Assembly (NCBI GenBank): GCA_036785705.1
Contig: JAWUZG010000027.1
Coordinates: 4,693,501-4,757,500 of the forward strand
Direction: 5' to 3'
DNA: 64,000 nucleotides
Origin: Acanthornis magna
Lineage: Eukaryota > Chordata > Aves > Passeriformes > Acanthizidae
Shown here: positions 1 to 37,188 of the stretch, in pieces
How positions within the stretch are numbered: position 1 is the first letter of the stretch
Layout of the letters: each line of letters starts with the position of its first letter
Translations under genes and position numbers: made by a program
The notes under the pieces: model-generated
What the model saw: the letters and a program-made list of their open reading frames with translations, nothing else
Told to the model about the DNA's origin: nothing
Database searches by the model: none

Positions 1-660
1 TCGGTTCCTTATCTCAACCCATGAGCCCTGTGTGTGTGTATGCTAACTCTTTTTGCTCTCCTCTGTGGCAGGAGAGAGCAGAGAAAGCTGATACCCAAAT
101 GCCTGGCATTTGGCCAGGGTCAAACCACAACATTTTTCAAAAAGCAATAATGAGGCGACTAAGTACCATAGACCCATATCTGGGCTCTAATGTTTATTTT
201 TTGCATTTCCTTAACCATTTTATCCTTTTTATACAACTGAATAGTAGGAGAATGAAAAATAAAAACTATTTCTTCTCTATTATTTTCCCCTTTTAAAACT
301 TTTGTATTTATAATCAAGCAGGTATTTCATCTGTTTTTTTAAGAAAGGGGCCATGCATAAAAATTACTTGGGCAGATGTTCTGTATTTCTCTGCAGCCAA
401 ATTTTTCTTCCATTTCCCACAACTTTCTCCTGCATTTAACACAGCAGTGATGATACAATGCAAGACCCTGCCAAGCATGGGTGAAGATAAAATACACTGA
501 TGTCTCTGCTCACTGTTTTCATTCATCTAATTGTGTTTTGATATGCAAATCAAAGATTGCTTCAAGCAAGTGTCTTGGAAATGGTTTCGTGCCCCTGAAG
601 TTTTAACATGGCTGACAAGAATTGGATAAGTCATGACATTTCCAGACAGCTGAAGCGTGG
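1..660. other. Non-coding flank, nothing recognised
   Basis: AT-rich non-coding DNA. I see no exon with credible splice sites, no known repeat and no RNA gene here. The short open frames lack any family resemblance. Confidence 0.4.
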
Positions 661-1600
661 GCTCTGGCCCCCTTTGATTTGGGGGGACCAGGTGTAGTCT
701 CTGTCCTCCTCTCCCATGGGGAGGACAGGGCTTTGTGATTTGTTTGCATTTTCATCACAAGCGACTCCTTTGCAGAGCAAATATCAGCCAAAGCATTTTA
801 GATGTTGTTAAGTTTGATTTCTGCCCATTTTATTTTGCCAGGTCGCCAGGGGGGTGCTCGAGGGGGCTCCATCCCTCTCACCCCAGGGGATGCTTGAGAG
901 GGGCTCTGAGAGGGTGTTCCTGTCCACCTCACCTCACAGGATGATCGAGAAGCTCTCCATTCTCCTTACCCTTGCCAGGCCGAGGGTGGTCTCTGTCCAC
1001 CTCCGATTTGGGGGAACCAGCGCAGGCTCAGTCCTCATAGCCCCAGCGGTTCTCCATCCTTCTTACCTTTGCCGAGCCAGGGGTGGTCTCTGTCCCTCAC
1101 CGATCTGGGGCTGGGGGGGGGGAGCCGGCACAGGCTCCGTCCCCCTCCAATTTAGGGGGGTGACACTGTCTCCCTCCCCCTCCAATCTGGGGGGAGGCGG
1201 CGCGGGCTCTGTCCCCCATCGATTTAGGGGCGCCGAGCATAGTGTCCGTCCCCCCTCTGCCGGCGCGGTCGCTGCTCTCGCAGCCCCGGAGGTTCTCCAT
1301 CGTACTTACCTTTGTCAGGCCGGGGGTAGTCTCTGCTACCCTCCAATTTTGGAGGGCCAGCTCTGTCTTCATCCCCCTTCCTGTTCAGGGTGCCGCGATC
1401 ACCGTCCCCCTTCCGATTGAGAGGGGCCGGCGCGGTCGCTGTCCCCCTCGGATTTGAGTGGGGCCGGCACAGGCGCCGTCGCTCTTGGATTGACGGAGGG
1501 CAGGCGCGGGCTCCGTCCCCCTCTGCTTTGGAGGGCTGAGGGTAGTGCCCGTCCTCCTCGGATTTGAGGGGGCCAGCTCAGTCGCCGTCGCCCTCCGCCT
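660..1600. repeat. Degenerate GC-rich minisatellite, ~36-bp unit
   Basis: A unit of the form CTCCGATTTGGGGG followed by CCGGCGCAGGCTC and GTCCCC recurs near 676, 1006, 1108, 1149, 1183, 1219, 1344, 1413, 1449, 1485, 1523 and 1558. Spacing is about 34-41 bp in the dense parts. A longer block with GTTCTCCATC and CTTACC is superimposed near 948, 1049 and 1289. The array runs into a polypurine tract and a CpG island. Unit boundaries are approximate. Confidence 0.7.
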
Positions 1601-1629
1601 TGGGGGTGGCCCGTGAAGCCGCCGTACCC

Positions 1630-1920
1630 CTGCGATGTGGACAGGGAGAAAGGAGGGATGGGAGAGATAAGGAGCAGTAGGGAGGCGAGTCGGGGGGCGG
1701 AGGGAAGCGGGAGGGGAAGGGAAAGACTAGACAGAGAAGGGGAACAGAAGGGGGTAGAGGGGTAGGGACAGGAGAGGAAGGGGTGTTGGGGGGTCGGGTT
1801 TGGGGGGAGAGGAGGGGAGGGTTTAGAGGGGAGCGCGAAGCGGGTGAAAGGGGGAAAAAGAAGGGGAATACAGGGAAGAGGAAAGAGAGGTAACGGAAGG
1901 GGGGACAGGAAGCGAGGCCG
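1630..1920. repeat. Polypurine (G/A) tract with many G-runs
   Basis: About 290 bp are almost entirely G and A on the plus strand, with repeated GGGG runs such as those around 1800-1830. Such mirror-like homopurine tracts can form triplex or G-quadruplex structures. It sits directly beside the CpG island at 1.93-2.3 kb. Confidence 0.75.
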
Positions 1921-1924
1921 AAGC

Positions 1925-2295
1925 CCCTGAGCCTCACCTGGGCAGCGCGGACACGAACCACCGACCCACACGTTGCTCTGAAGGAGCAAATGGCGGGGGA
2001 AACGATCTCGGGGGTTAAACCATCTCAGCCCCGCCCCGCGCAGCCGCACTGCGGCCCCGCGCACCTGAGGCGGGCCGCTCATCTGGGCCGAGCCGGTGCT
2101 GCTGCCGGTAGTGGGACCGGTTCGGGCCCGCGGCCTGCCGCTGTCCTCTGGGGGTCCTGCGGCCGGAGGGCCGGGGGGAATTGGGGCTGGGATGGGGACC
2201 GGGATTTCCGCGAGCGGGAGGAGCCGCTGCGGCTGAGGCCCCGCCGGGGCTCCGGGCGCGGTCCCAGGTCCCCGCAGGGGGAATTTTTTAAAAAT
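1925..2295 (-). promoter_or_regulatory. CpG island, candidate promoter and 5' exon of the neighbouring gene
   Basis: Very GC- and CpG-rich sequence with an Sp1-like CCCCGCCCC near 2029 and a YY1-like AAATGGCGG near 1988. On the minus strand a good 5' splice site, CCCAG/GTGAGG, ends a possible exon at 1938. In mammals A4GALT lies next to the 3' end of ARFGAP3 in the same orientation and has non-coding 5' exons. That identity is inferred from gene order, since no coding sequence is present. No gene symbol is therefore given. Confidence 0.5.
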
Positions 2296-2299
2296 TTTT

Positions 2300-5200
2300 C
2301 ATCCAGTGTAGGCAGATAACTCTCATAGAGAAACCCCGAAAATAAAGGATATGGGGTTGGGAGGGGGGGCGGGGGGGAGCGGGAGCAGGCAATCTTCTTC
2401 TTTAAATTAAAAACACATTGGGAAAAATAAATTTGTGGAACAGCTCCTTTCCAATCCTTCTGTGTGATCGGCTGTTATTCCAGCTGCTCCCATGGGATTT
2501 TCAGCCTGTGGGACTCCAATGAAATGCCAGGTTTGGAGCATGACAGAAAATGATGCGAAAACTCTCTGGGGATCAGGCAGTGTCCCAAGGAGCAGGCAGT
2601 GCCCAGCACTCCTGGCTGGAATTTGGGGTGTTCCAGCACATGCCTTGCTCAGTGTTCCTGTGGACCTGGCACTGCCCACCATCCCTGAGCAGGGTTTGGG
2701 GGACCCAGCACAGCACCCCCTCCCCCAGCACATCCTGCTGCTTCCTCAAGGGCTCTTTAACCAGGATCGTTTTTTGGGGGTGGGGGTACCCAAACCCAGC
2801 AGAATTGGCTTTAAACACTTTTGGAGGATCTCCACCCCAACAAATGCAGGGAGGACAAGGCTCATCCTTTTGGGAGCAACTTTCTGCCCAGCTACCCCCA
2901 GCAGTGGCTGGTGCTTCCCTAACTCGCATTCAGAAAACAGGCATCTGTCACAAAGCCAACCAAAGCAAGAGAGGCTTCACAAAAGCTCACTCCACTCCCA
3001 GAAAAGGAACTCCAGGCAGATGCTGGCAATGCCACGAGGTGACAGAGAGCTCCCCTGGGCAGTAAAAAACATTGCGCAAGAGGATGGGATGTTCATGAAG
3101 CAAAAGGGGATGGCAGAGCCTGGACAATCCCTCACACACACCTTTTAATCAAATATCACCCCATCTTAACCAGCTGAACTGCCTGATAGAAATGCCAGAG
3201 GGATAAAAGACATAAACATTTAAAAAATAATCCGTGTTTCCTTTTAGGTATTTTAAATCAATTTCCCCTGATTTCACTTCTAATGTCTCACAAGTTATAA
3301 AGCAAAATAACTGCCCTCATTATTTTCCTGCTGCTGATATATTGTTTCCTTTGTTTTTTAATTAGTTTGTTCATCCTTGCAGACAGGTTTAATTTTGAGG
3401 CTTTCATGAATTAGCATACTTCATGCTTTTAATAGATTTTTAACCTCAAATCCTACTTCAGTAACATGAACTAAGACTTGACCCATTTCCCGGCCATGGC
3501 GAAAAGAGCTTTGCAAGGCTTTAATATCTTTATACCACAGTGAATTTCAGAAAATAACTAGTGAGTAGCTTTGTAATAGAAAACTTCCTTTAACGTGTTA
3601 ATACAGGTTAATTAATTTGGTTACATATAGGTAACAATGCTATGATTTAAATAATTATATTAGCATCTGACTTAGCACTTAACATGACCACAGAAGTTTG
3701 TACAAGACAAAAGGATGTTACTGCTTGACTACCCAAAAATTTAGGCCTGATAAAGAGCAGAGCTGACAGGTTGGGGCATCAGAAAACTTCCCTCAGACAC
3801 AATGGCATTTTGTCTGCAAGTTCAGAACAGCTGCCAGGAGGTCTGTGAAGCACCTTGAAAACACAGCTCCTGAGTTTGTAAAGACGGTAGAATAGCTGGG
3901 GGGTGTCAGTGGTATCAATTTCTGCTCTCTGAATTTAGCAAAGGGCTTCAGACTGCTAAAAACAGGGAGACAAACAATGATTTCTTTTTAAACGAAGGTA
4001 TTTTTGTGTTAATTAAAAAAAAAAAAAAAAAAAAAAAGAGATTATTCCTCAATTCAGACAAAATGGGGAAGAGAAAAAGAACGATTTCCTCTGAGAAAAA
4101 CCCAGACTTGATGAGCATTCTCCTGGGGTCAAACCCAGGTTGCTGTGATCACCTTCCTTCTCTTTGTGAAAGGTCAGCTCCCAGAAGTTTGGGAAAACTC
4201 CCAGTGAACATAGCCATGACTTCATTTTACCTGGCTGGCAAAGCCAGCTCAGCAGCTGCTTCCTCAGTTCAACACCCTCCCCTATGGCCACATAGCTCTG
4301 AAAAGCTGGTTCACTTAAATGATCAAAGCACCCAAACCAAGACCAAATCCATCCCTGGAGCTGTGCTGCCTGTTTGGTTTTTCTTATCCAGCTTGTTCTA
4401 ATGCTGAGCAGGAGGACAGGGAAAGAGGGTGAAAGTGTAGCCCAGGAGCAGGAAGAACAAAACCCACCAGAAAATTTATCAGTAGATTACTTTTACACAA
4501 GCAACATCTGCCTTGTCTCATTAAGGCACTCAGTTCTCCACCAGTTACTCCAGTTATTAAAAATAGACTCCTCTTCAGTAGATGGTATTAAGATGCTAGC
4601 TAGAAAATTCACCTGTAGCTTTGCATCTCCTTCATTTTCTGATGTTCTTGAGAGAAAAGGGTGGTGTTTAGCATTATAACTGCATTGATGGTTGGTTTTT
4701 GTTACTGCATCAAGTAATTTTGATTATAAAAGCTAGAGAAATCAATAGTGCTTACCATGTAAAGGGAAGGAAAGGTCTCAGAGAAATGGAAGCTGAAAGA
4801 GAACCATGAGATCACACTGCTTTGTGTGGGAGACCTCATGGCTGGACTCCCTTTGAAGGCTTTAAATAGTAGGTATCAAGAGCAAATTTAAATTCAAAGA
4901 ACTAAAATGAGAAGTAACATATTTTCTGACAGTTGCAGCTGATCTTGCAGGGAGGCAAAGGCAGTGCAACTGTGTGTGTGAAGTTGTGAGCAGCACAACA
5001 AAGGACGGCTGCAACTTTCCTGCTTTGTACCCCCCTCCAGCTGTGGTTCGCCACTACTCATCAAGAGAATCCAGTCTCACATGCATGGATATGCAAAAAG
5101 TCCTGATTTCTGTACAAGCACACCCTGGTTTACGTGGCCTTCAGCTTCAGCCCTGATTCACAATGACAGCTGGACAAGAGCAGTGTTAAAATACAGGCAG

Positions 5201-6560
5201 CTACACCAACATTTAGAGTCTCCTGTGCTGGGGAGTCACTCAGCTCATTCTTACATTACAAAATCCTTCAAGAAATAACTTATACGCCTCTGGAATTGCT
5301 TCTCCCAGCAGTGGAACAAACTGATGTGGAGCAGACCAGAATGACAGCATTAAAACAAGACCACAAGAAGATTCCCTTCACAGCTTACTTGGGGAAGTAA
5401 AGTACACGACACAGAATTAATCTTCGTTCTGGTGTTTAAACAATTTTTTAGCTTTTCAATTTAACCATCAAAAATAACCTCCCTGAAATGTAAAGTATTA
5501 AATAACCCTTTTTCCTCTCCCCTTATATGCAGTGTCCTTACAGGATTTCAAGAAGAGGAAAGCTTAACATGAATGGTTCACAGCTGCTGCTGCTGTGTTT
5601 TGGAAAAGCAAGATGTAGAGTAGTAGGAAGAGGGAATTAAGGGAAGAAGAGCTGCAACAAAACCAATTTCGTGACCAATGCAAAGCTTCCCCTGGAAACT
5701 TGTCACCAAAGCATTTATATATACAGATACATTTTTTGTATTTTTCAATCTGTGAGTGGTTTGCAACAATACGTAACACCAGGACACAATTATTGCAGTG
5801 TAGCTGATGTCACAAATTGTTAAAAATGAGAAACCAAAAGAGGCGACAGAACTACACCTTCTTACCCTTCCCCTCCTTGATTTAAGCATTTGCATCCATC
5901 CACAGATGTCTGAAAATGCAGCCCAGATACTGGAGGAGCATCTCCTCTGCAAGTCTGGATGCTGTTTGTGTATCGCAACTCCAAAAACCAGATCACTGAT
6001 TATTTTTAATAAATTTATGTGTACACTCAAATGAATAGTACGTTGAAAGCCAAAAACTAGTACCTGTAATTAGGGAAAACCAAAGCATGCTCTGAGCACT
6101 ACATTGTTTTGTTCTATTACCAAAATCATCTCTATAGGGTGGGAAAGGAAGTAACAAAGCAAATCTTTTATTGCAAAGCTGTGCCATTGAGCAGAACAAA
6201 TGCTCATCTTGTAACTCTCTTAAAGAAGAAAGCTAATTTTTTGCTTAATTAATTATTAAATTTAAACCTAACAGCCAAAAGAGGAAGTTACCAGAACTGA
6301 GAATTAGACGTGAGGCAGGTAGAAATTAAACCCCAAATACAGCTGCACTGTTAACTGTATTTGAACAGAGTATTTCAGTTCAGTAGCTTATTTTCTATGC
6401 CAGCCTTAGTGTTTGAATTTCTAAATCACTACACCAATTTAATAAGAAAGCAAGTTTCACTAATTGAAACTAAAGGCTAATTTTACCAGACCACTGTATA
6501 GACAAAATGCAGATGACAGTACTTAGAAAGCTGGATGCTGGTGACGGCACATAGAAATTG
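2300..6560. other. Intergenic DNA without a recognised gene
   Basis: AT-rich intergenic sequence between the CpG island and the 3' end of ARFGAP3. It contains a poly(A) run at about 4015-4037. I see no exon, RNA gene or well-defined mobile element, and the open frames at 2.5-3.1 kb show no recognisable protein family. Confidence 0.4.
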
Positions 6561-6564
6561 AATT

Positions 6565-7494
6565 GAAAACTGAGCTTATATCAATTGTTTTTATTAGATA
6601 ACAGCAGTTTACAAAGTTGAATTAAGAAAATTACAGAACAGAATTACCTTGAGTTCATTCTTGGTTGTGAGGTTTTTTTCTTTAAGGTCATAGTAATTTT
6701 TAGGCAGGTTGTCATCAGCAATAAATTCTAGACTGTCTAAAACACAGCCCCCCTGTTTTCTCATTCAATAATTGATAATTTATCAAAAACCTAAGATTGT
6801 GCTAAACATTTTTAACAAGCATTTAATTAACTACTCTATTAGGCCCTTTTAGTATATTTCAAGTTTTTTTCAATTTTGTACACAATACAGAAATTTTAAA
6901 AGCACTTAAGGATCCTATATTGCAAATTTTTTTTGTAACTTTCAAAACTAGGAATAAATAGACTGTTCCCACAACAAGATGAAAACCACTATTGAGTATT
7001 ACCACATTTTGACTTCTCCATATTTCATATCTAAGCATAGAACCTTCTAGCTGGAATATTGTTTTAAACCACTAATTCCCCACCATTTTAACGCACATCA
7101 ATTTATGATTTCAAGAGTTTCTACTTGCTGGCAAGCACAGGTTTAACTTAACTGTATATTTTGCTATAGTCTACTAAATGTCACCTCAGCAGATGCATTC
7201 ATCCTTCTTCTCTTTGCTGCCTCACAGACAGAACCAGTGATAAAATAAAGCTCCCAGCATCTAACAATAAGGCTGTTAAGAAATAAAGACTGGACAGGAG
7301 GAAAAAAACCCAAAGCATATGCAATGTTGCTGCAAAATTTCTGCTCTGTCAAATGAAAGAGCACTAAGAGGAGGCTGAGTCAGAAATCTGCACTAAGAAA
7401 CAGGTGAAAACATCATCAGTCTCAAGGCAACCTTCATTTGGATCAGCAGAGTGATTACTTGTGTGCCTGAAGAGGAATCCTTCTTTAGCTTCAG
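6565..7494 (-). other. ARFGAP3: ARFGAP3 3' untranslated region (approximate end)
   Basis: Sequence after the TAA stop at 7495-7497 on the minus strand. A canonical AATAAA lies at 6595-6590 (plus-strand TTTATT), giving a 3' UTR of roughly 0.9 kb. Other TTTATT hexamers occur further left, so the end is a best guess. Confidence 0.45.
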
Positions 7495-33300
<25,806 letters not shown>

Positions 33301-33559
33301 GGCGCCGGGGGAGCCGGCAGGGCCGCCGGGGGATCCGCGGGGGCGATCGGCCGGGGCCACCGCACCGCCGTTCCCGGGACGCTCCGCCCGCCGCGGCGGC
33401 CCGGCCCCGCACCCGGCGCCAAGGGGCGGTGCGGCCGCGCCGGGCCCGCCCGGTTGCCTCGGAGACGGGAGCGGAGCGGGGTGGCTCGGGGGTGCGTGGA
33501 GCGAGGGGGCTGCTGGCAATGGGGGAAAAACCCACACCCACCGCCTGCGCCCTGCACAG

Positions 33560-34376
33560 ACTCACAGTCACAAGAGCGTTCGGGTTGGAAAAGGTCTCGG
33601 AGATGAGCGAGTCCAACCTTTGAACGGTCACCGCCGTGTCAGCCAGACCATGGCACTGAGTGCCACGTCCATCGTTCCAACACCTCCAGGATGGTGACTG
33701 CACCGCCTCCCTGGGCAGCCCGCTCTGATATCTGATTACCTTTCCATGACAAAAATCGACCTTATGTCCAAACTAAACCTCGCGTGGCACAGCTTAAGAG
33801 TGTGTTCTGTCGTCCTGTCCCTTGTTCCCTCGGAGCAGAGCCCGACCCAGCCCCGGCTGCACCTCCTGTCAGGGAGCTGTAGAGAGGCGTAAGGTCCCCG
33901 CTGAGCCTTTTTTCCTCCAGGCTATGCCCCTCCCGCTCCCTCAGCCGATCCTCATCGGACTTGTGCTCCAGACCCTTCCTCAGCTCTGTTCCCTTCTCTG
34001 GACACGCTCTAGCCCCTCCAAGTCCATCTTGCAGTGACAGGGCCAGAACTGGACACAGCTCTTGAGGTGCCCCTCACCAGTGTCCACTGCAGGGGGACAG
34101 TCACTGCCCTGGTCCTGCTGGCCACACCATTGCTGATCCAGGCCAGGTGCCACTGGCCTTCTTGTCCACCTGGGCACACGTGGCCTCGTGTCCAGCAGCC
34201 CCCAGCCCTTTCCTGCTGGGCTCTCTCCAGCCACTCTTTCCCAGCCTGGAGCTGCAGGGCTTGTTGTGACCCAGGGGCAGGACTGACACTTGGTCTGTTG
34301 AACCTCATTCCTTTGGTCTCAGCCCATTTATCTTGCCTGGCCAGACCCCACATCAGGGCATGTGGGAATGTGAATT
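33560..34376 (-). mobile_element. CR1 LINE copy, ~0.8 kb, just upstream of ARFGAP3
   Basis: Reads (plus strand) CGGGTTGGAAAAGGTCTCGG, then the CTCTGGACACGCTCTAGC, GCCACACCATTGCTGATCC and GTTGTGACCCAGGGGCAGG blocks. These are reversed avian CR1 3' coding and tail sequence. It starts about 260 bp upstream of the ARFGAP3 start codon. Confidence 0.9.
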
Positions 34377-35960
34377 AGCCCCTCTGAGACCTCCAAGAAA
34401 TTTTTTGACTAAACTAGGAGGCCTGACATGAATCTTTTGATATATTTAGGATGACGAAAAAGGCCAGAAACAATAAAAACCTTTTGTCCTGTCTCTCCTT
34501 ATACTTCACAAAGGAGTAGGCTAACAAGCCAATATCCAGGAAATTACCATAAAATCAATACAATTTTCTTTCTCTCTACAGGCCATCATGCACTTTAGAA
34601 ATCTGAGGGATCTGTGACCTTGGGTAACTGTGAGGCTGAAGACATTTGAAAGCAGAAGAGTAAAGGAAATGGCCCCCCCTGGACATACCAGTCATGTAGT
34701 CTTTCTCTGGGACAGTCATATTCAACTATTAAAAAAAATAAGATTATTAAAGTAGTATTGGCATACTTGGTTCTGACACCTCACTGGTTGCTTTGTGCTA
34801 CCCTCACCTTGCGCTTTCTTCTACCACCCATCTAATATTTCTAATTTGTCCAAATGTCCAATCTCATGCTTTTGCCTGTGTTTTGGGTCTATTTTCTTCC
34901 TTTATGGGTTTTATGGGCTATATTTTTATCTTGAAGAGGGGATGGCTAGACTTAATCTGAAAAAAAAAAAGAAAAAAGAGGGTACGTAGTGAGATCTATA
35001 AAACAGGTGTGCCATAAATGGGCTTTCCCACAAAAACTGACGCATGAAAGGGATTCTGTCACTCCTGCTGGTCCTGCACATTACACCTTTAGGAAGAAAA
35101 GGGATGGAGCTTATCAGCCAGGGCTAAAAGCCAGGAAGAACAACCCAGCCAAGATCGAAGAGCAGGAATGAGTGTCACTCGTAGATCCAGGATGAGCCTG
35201 CAGCCAGAGGGAAAGAGACTGCAATATAAGAAATAGGGGAAGATGAAGGGAAAAGTAAAGGGACAAGAAACAAAGAAGAGAGACAAGTTCCTAGTGCCGA
35301 ATTTACAGTCACATACAACTTTTTTAATGTCATCTGTAATATGCATAATATCATATCTATAACCAGGAAACCTGGTTTAAACAATTCAGATTGTGTAGAC
35401 AATATATGTGCTGCTTACCCGTGGTCTCCCCAGTGCAAATAGTTGCCTTTCAGCTGCTCATACCTCCAGGACAACAGCTCAAAGGTGTTACACTCATACA
35501 AATACTAAATGTTATTTTTCCTCCAGTCTGACTAACAGAAGGACCAACACCAGCATAAGTGCTTTACTGAATCCCTTTATTGACTTCTGTGCATGTATTA
35601 TAAAGATGAGGTACATTACCAACAGCAGCAACAGTATAAGTACAGATAAATTTAGATACAAGGAATATTCTTGAAATCTTTGCTATACAGACCCCTCCTA
35701 CTCAGGGTCTGCAAATCATCTGCAGCCTGCCTCAAAGAAGTTATAATGGGTAAGATCCAAAAATAATATAAAATCAGACAGTAAAATTATAATTACAAAA
35801 AAATGCATGTGAACCTCAGGTGCCTCAGTTCCACTGGAGGACTCAGTTTTAACTGAAGCTATGGCACTTGGGGAAAAAACCCCAAACAAATACAAAATTA
35901 ATTACTGCCCCAAGACAGAAATACTATACTGTGAGATGCTTTCCTGGATAAATGGAACAG
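34377..35960. other. Intergenic DNA between ARFGAP3 promoter and gene A
   Basis: No exon or RNA gene recognised. A short A-rich run occurs near 34962-34977. The sequence is otherwise unremarkable. Confidence 0.4.
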
Positions 35961-35966
35961 AGTAAT

Positions 35967-36591
35967 TTTATTCAAGCCAATGAGGAGGTGAAACAGAGAT
36001 TTCTCTACTAACCACATTTAGTTTCTTGAACCTTCAATATCCCTTTCATATCCACATTAATACTCATAAATCCATTTCATATTCATATATCCAACTAAAG
36101 GCTGTCAGAAGAAGAAAAATCAAGTCCAAGCCCCCGCCTTATAAAAAGCTCAGTGCAACCTTTTACATTCCCTGTTTTGTCCATGAGTTTTTGCACTTGG
36201 ACAGAATACAATCTAAAAGTTTATCTGTATTGCAAATCAGTCCCAAATCAAGTCAGATGTCAATTAAAAGTATGTCTCCACCTGGTCATTTCTGTTGTCT
36301 AAACAAGACCCAAATCCACCTTTTGATGCAGGAGCTTGAGCCCATGACTTAGTACATGCACTGGTATAATTGGATGGTTGCCAGTATTACAAGATTAAGA
36401 AAATTCCAAATAAAATTTATATATATCTTGTCCAGAAAGGTTAGAGGTTTAACAGAGATCTGGGATGACATAACTGAAGAGTGATCAGACTGATAGCATG
36501 TCTTCATTCATAAGGTTCTCTTCAGACAAAATTGCACACACATTTATGTTCTGGTTTGTTGAAGAAGCAGAACCTTCCTGTGCTGTGTTAT
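35967..36591 (-). other. Gene A terminal exon (3' UTR or alternative C terminus)
   Basis: It starts after a strong acceptor, a pyrimidine-rich tract followed by ATTTCCAG, at 36591. From there a frame stays open for 34 codons to a TGA at 36487-36485, provided it is entered in phase 1. An AATAAA signal is at 35972-35967. Joined after the membrane exon it is entered in another phase and would be 3' UTR. Joined directly to exon 2 it is in frame. Its exon status is inferred from splice-site quality only. Confidence 0.45.
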
Positions 36592-37061
36592 CTGGAAATA
36601 AAAGAGAAGAAAGTTGCTAGGATTAGAGCACCTCACTGAAGTTCAACCTGCTGTAAGTGTTCTGTGAGTAAAGAGAGGGCACCTGGGTGCCATGGGGCCC
36701 ACAGCAAGGCTGGGATGCCTCCGGATGGAGTGTGGTCACTCAGCTGTGACCAGCTCAGTGACAGGGACACCGCAGGGACACGGTGCCTTCGAGTGTGTGC
36801 AGTGACAGTTTCCTGGGACAACGACCTGAGGGAGCCATGAAACATGTCTTATGGCTCTCCAAGAAGCACTCAGTGCAGAGGGGAAGGGTTTCTCTGCATG
36901 ACTGCTCACTGAATTCCTACCCTGAATCAGACAAGTGTCACCCGGTTGCCTTCAAATCCCAGACTGCACAACACAGCCTTTGGTTTGTGATCTTCCTTGT
37001 GCCTCCTCCACTAAGTGCCAAGGTATTGTATGGAAATACAACAGGGCTAGGGACAGCTTAC

Positions 37062-37188
37062 CCTGGGTGCCAGCAGGATGGTCTGCCTCAGGAACTGTAG
37101 CATTTCACCGCCAGGAGGATGACAGTGATGAGCAGAATCACTGCAGAGAAGAGCAGGGCAAACACAACATAGCACCAGGGGGAGTTCT
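37062..37188 (-). CDS. Gene A exon 3 (membrane segment, stop codon, then donor)
   Basis: The acceptor is GCTTAG/AGA. It encodes ENSPWCYVVFALL and a hydrophobic run to AVKCYSS, with TGA at 37090-37088. The exon continues 26 nt to a good donor, CAGG/GTAAGC, ending at 37062. A stop this close to the last junction would not be expected to trigger nonsense-mediated decay. Confidence 0.65.

Noticed and set aside
1399..2082. 227-codon minus-strand open frame, very rich in proline and serine
   Set aside because: It reads through the minisatellite and the polypurine tract, so its composition is a by-product of low complexity.
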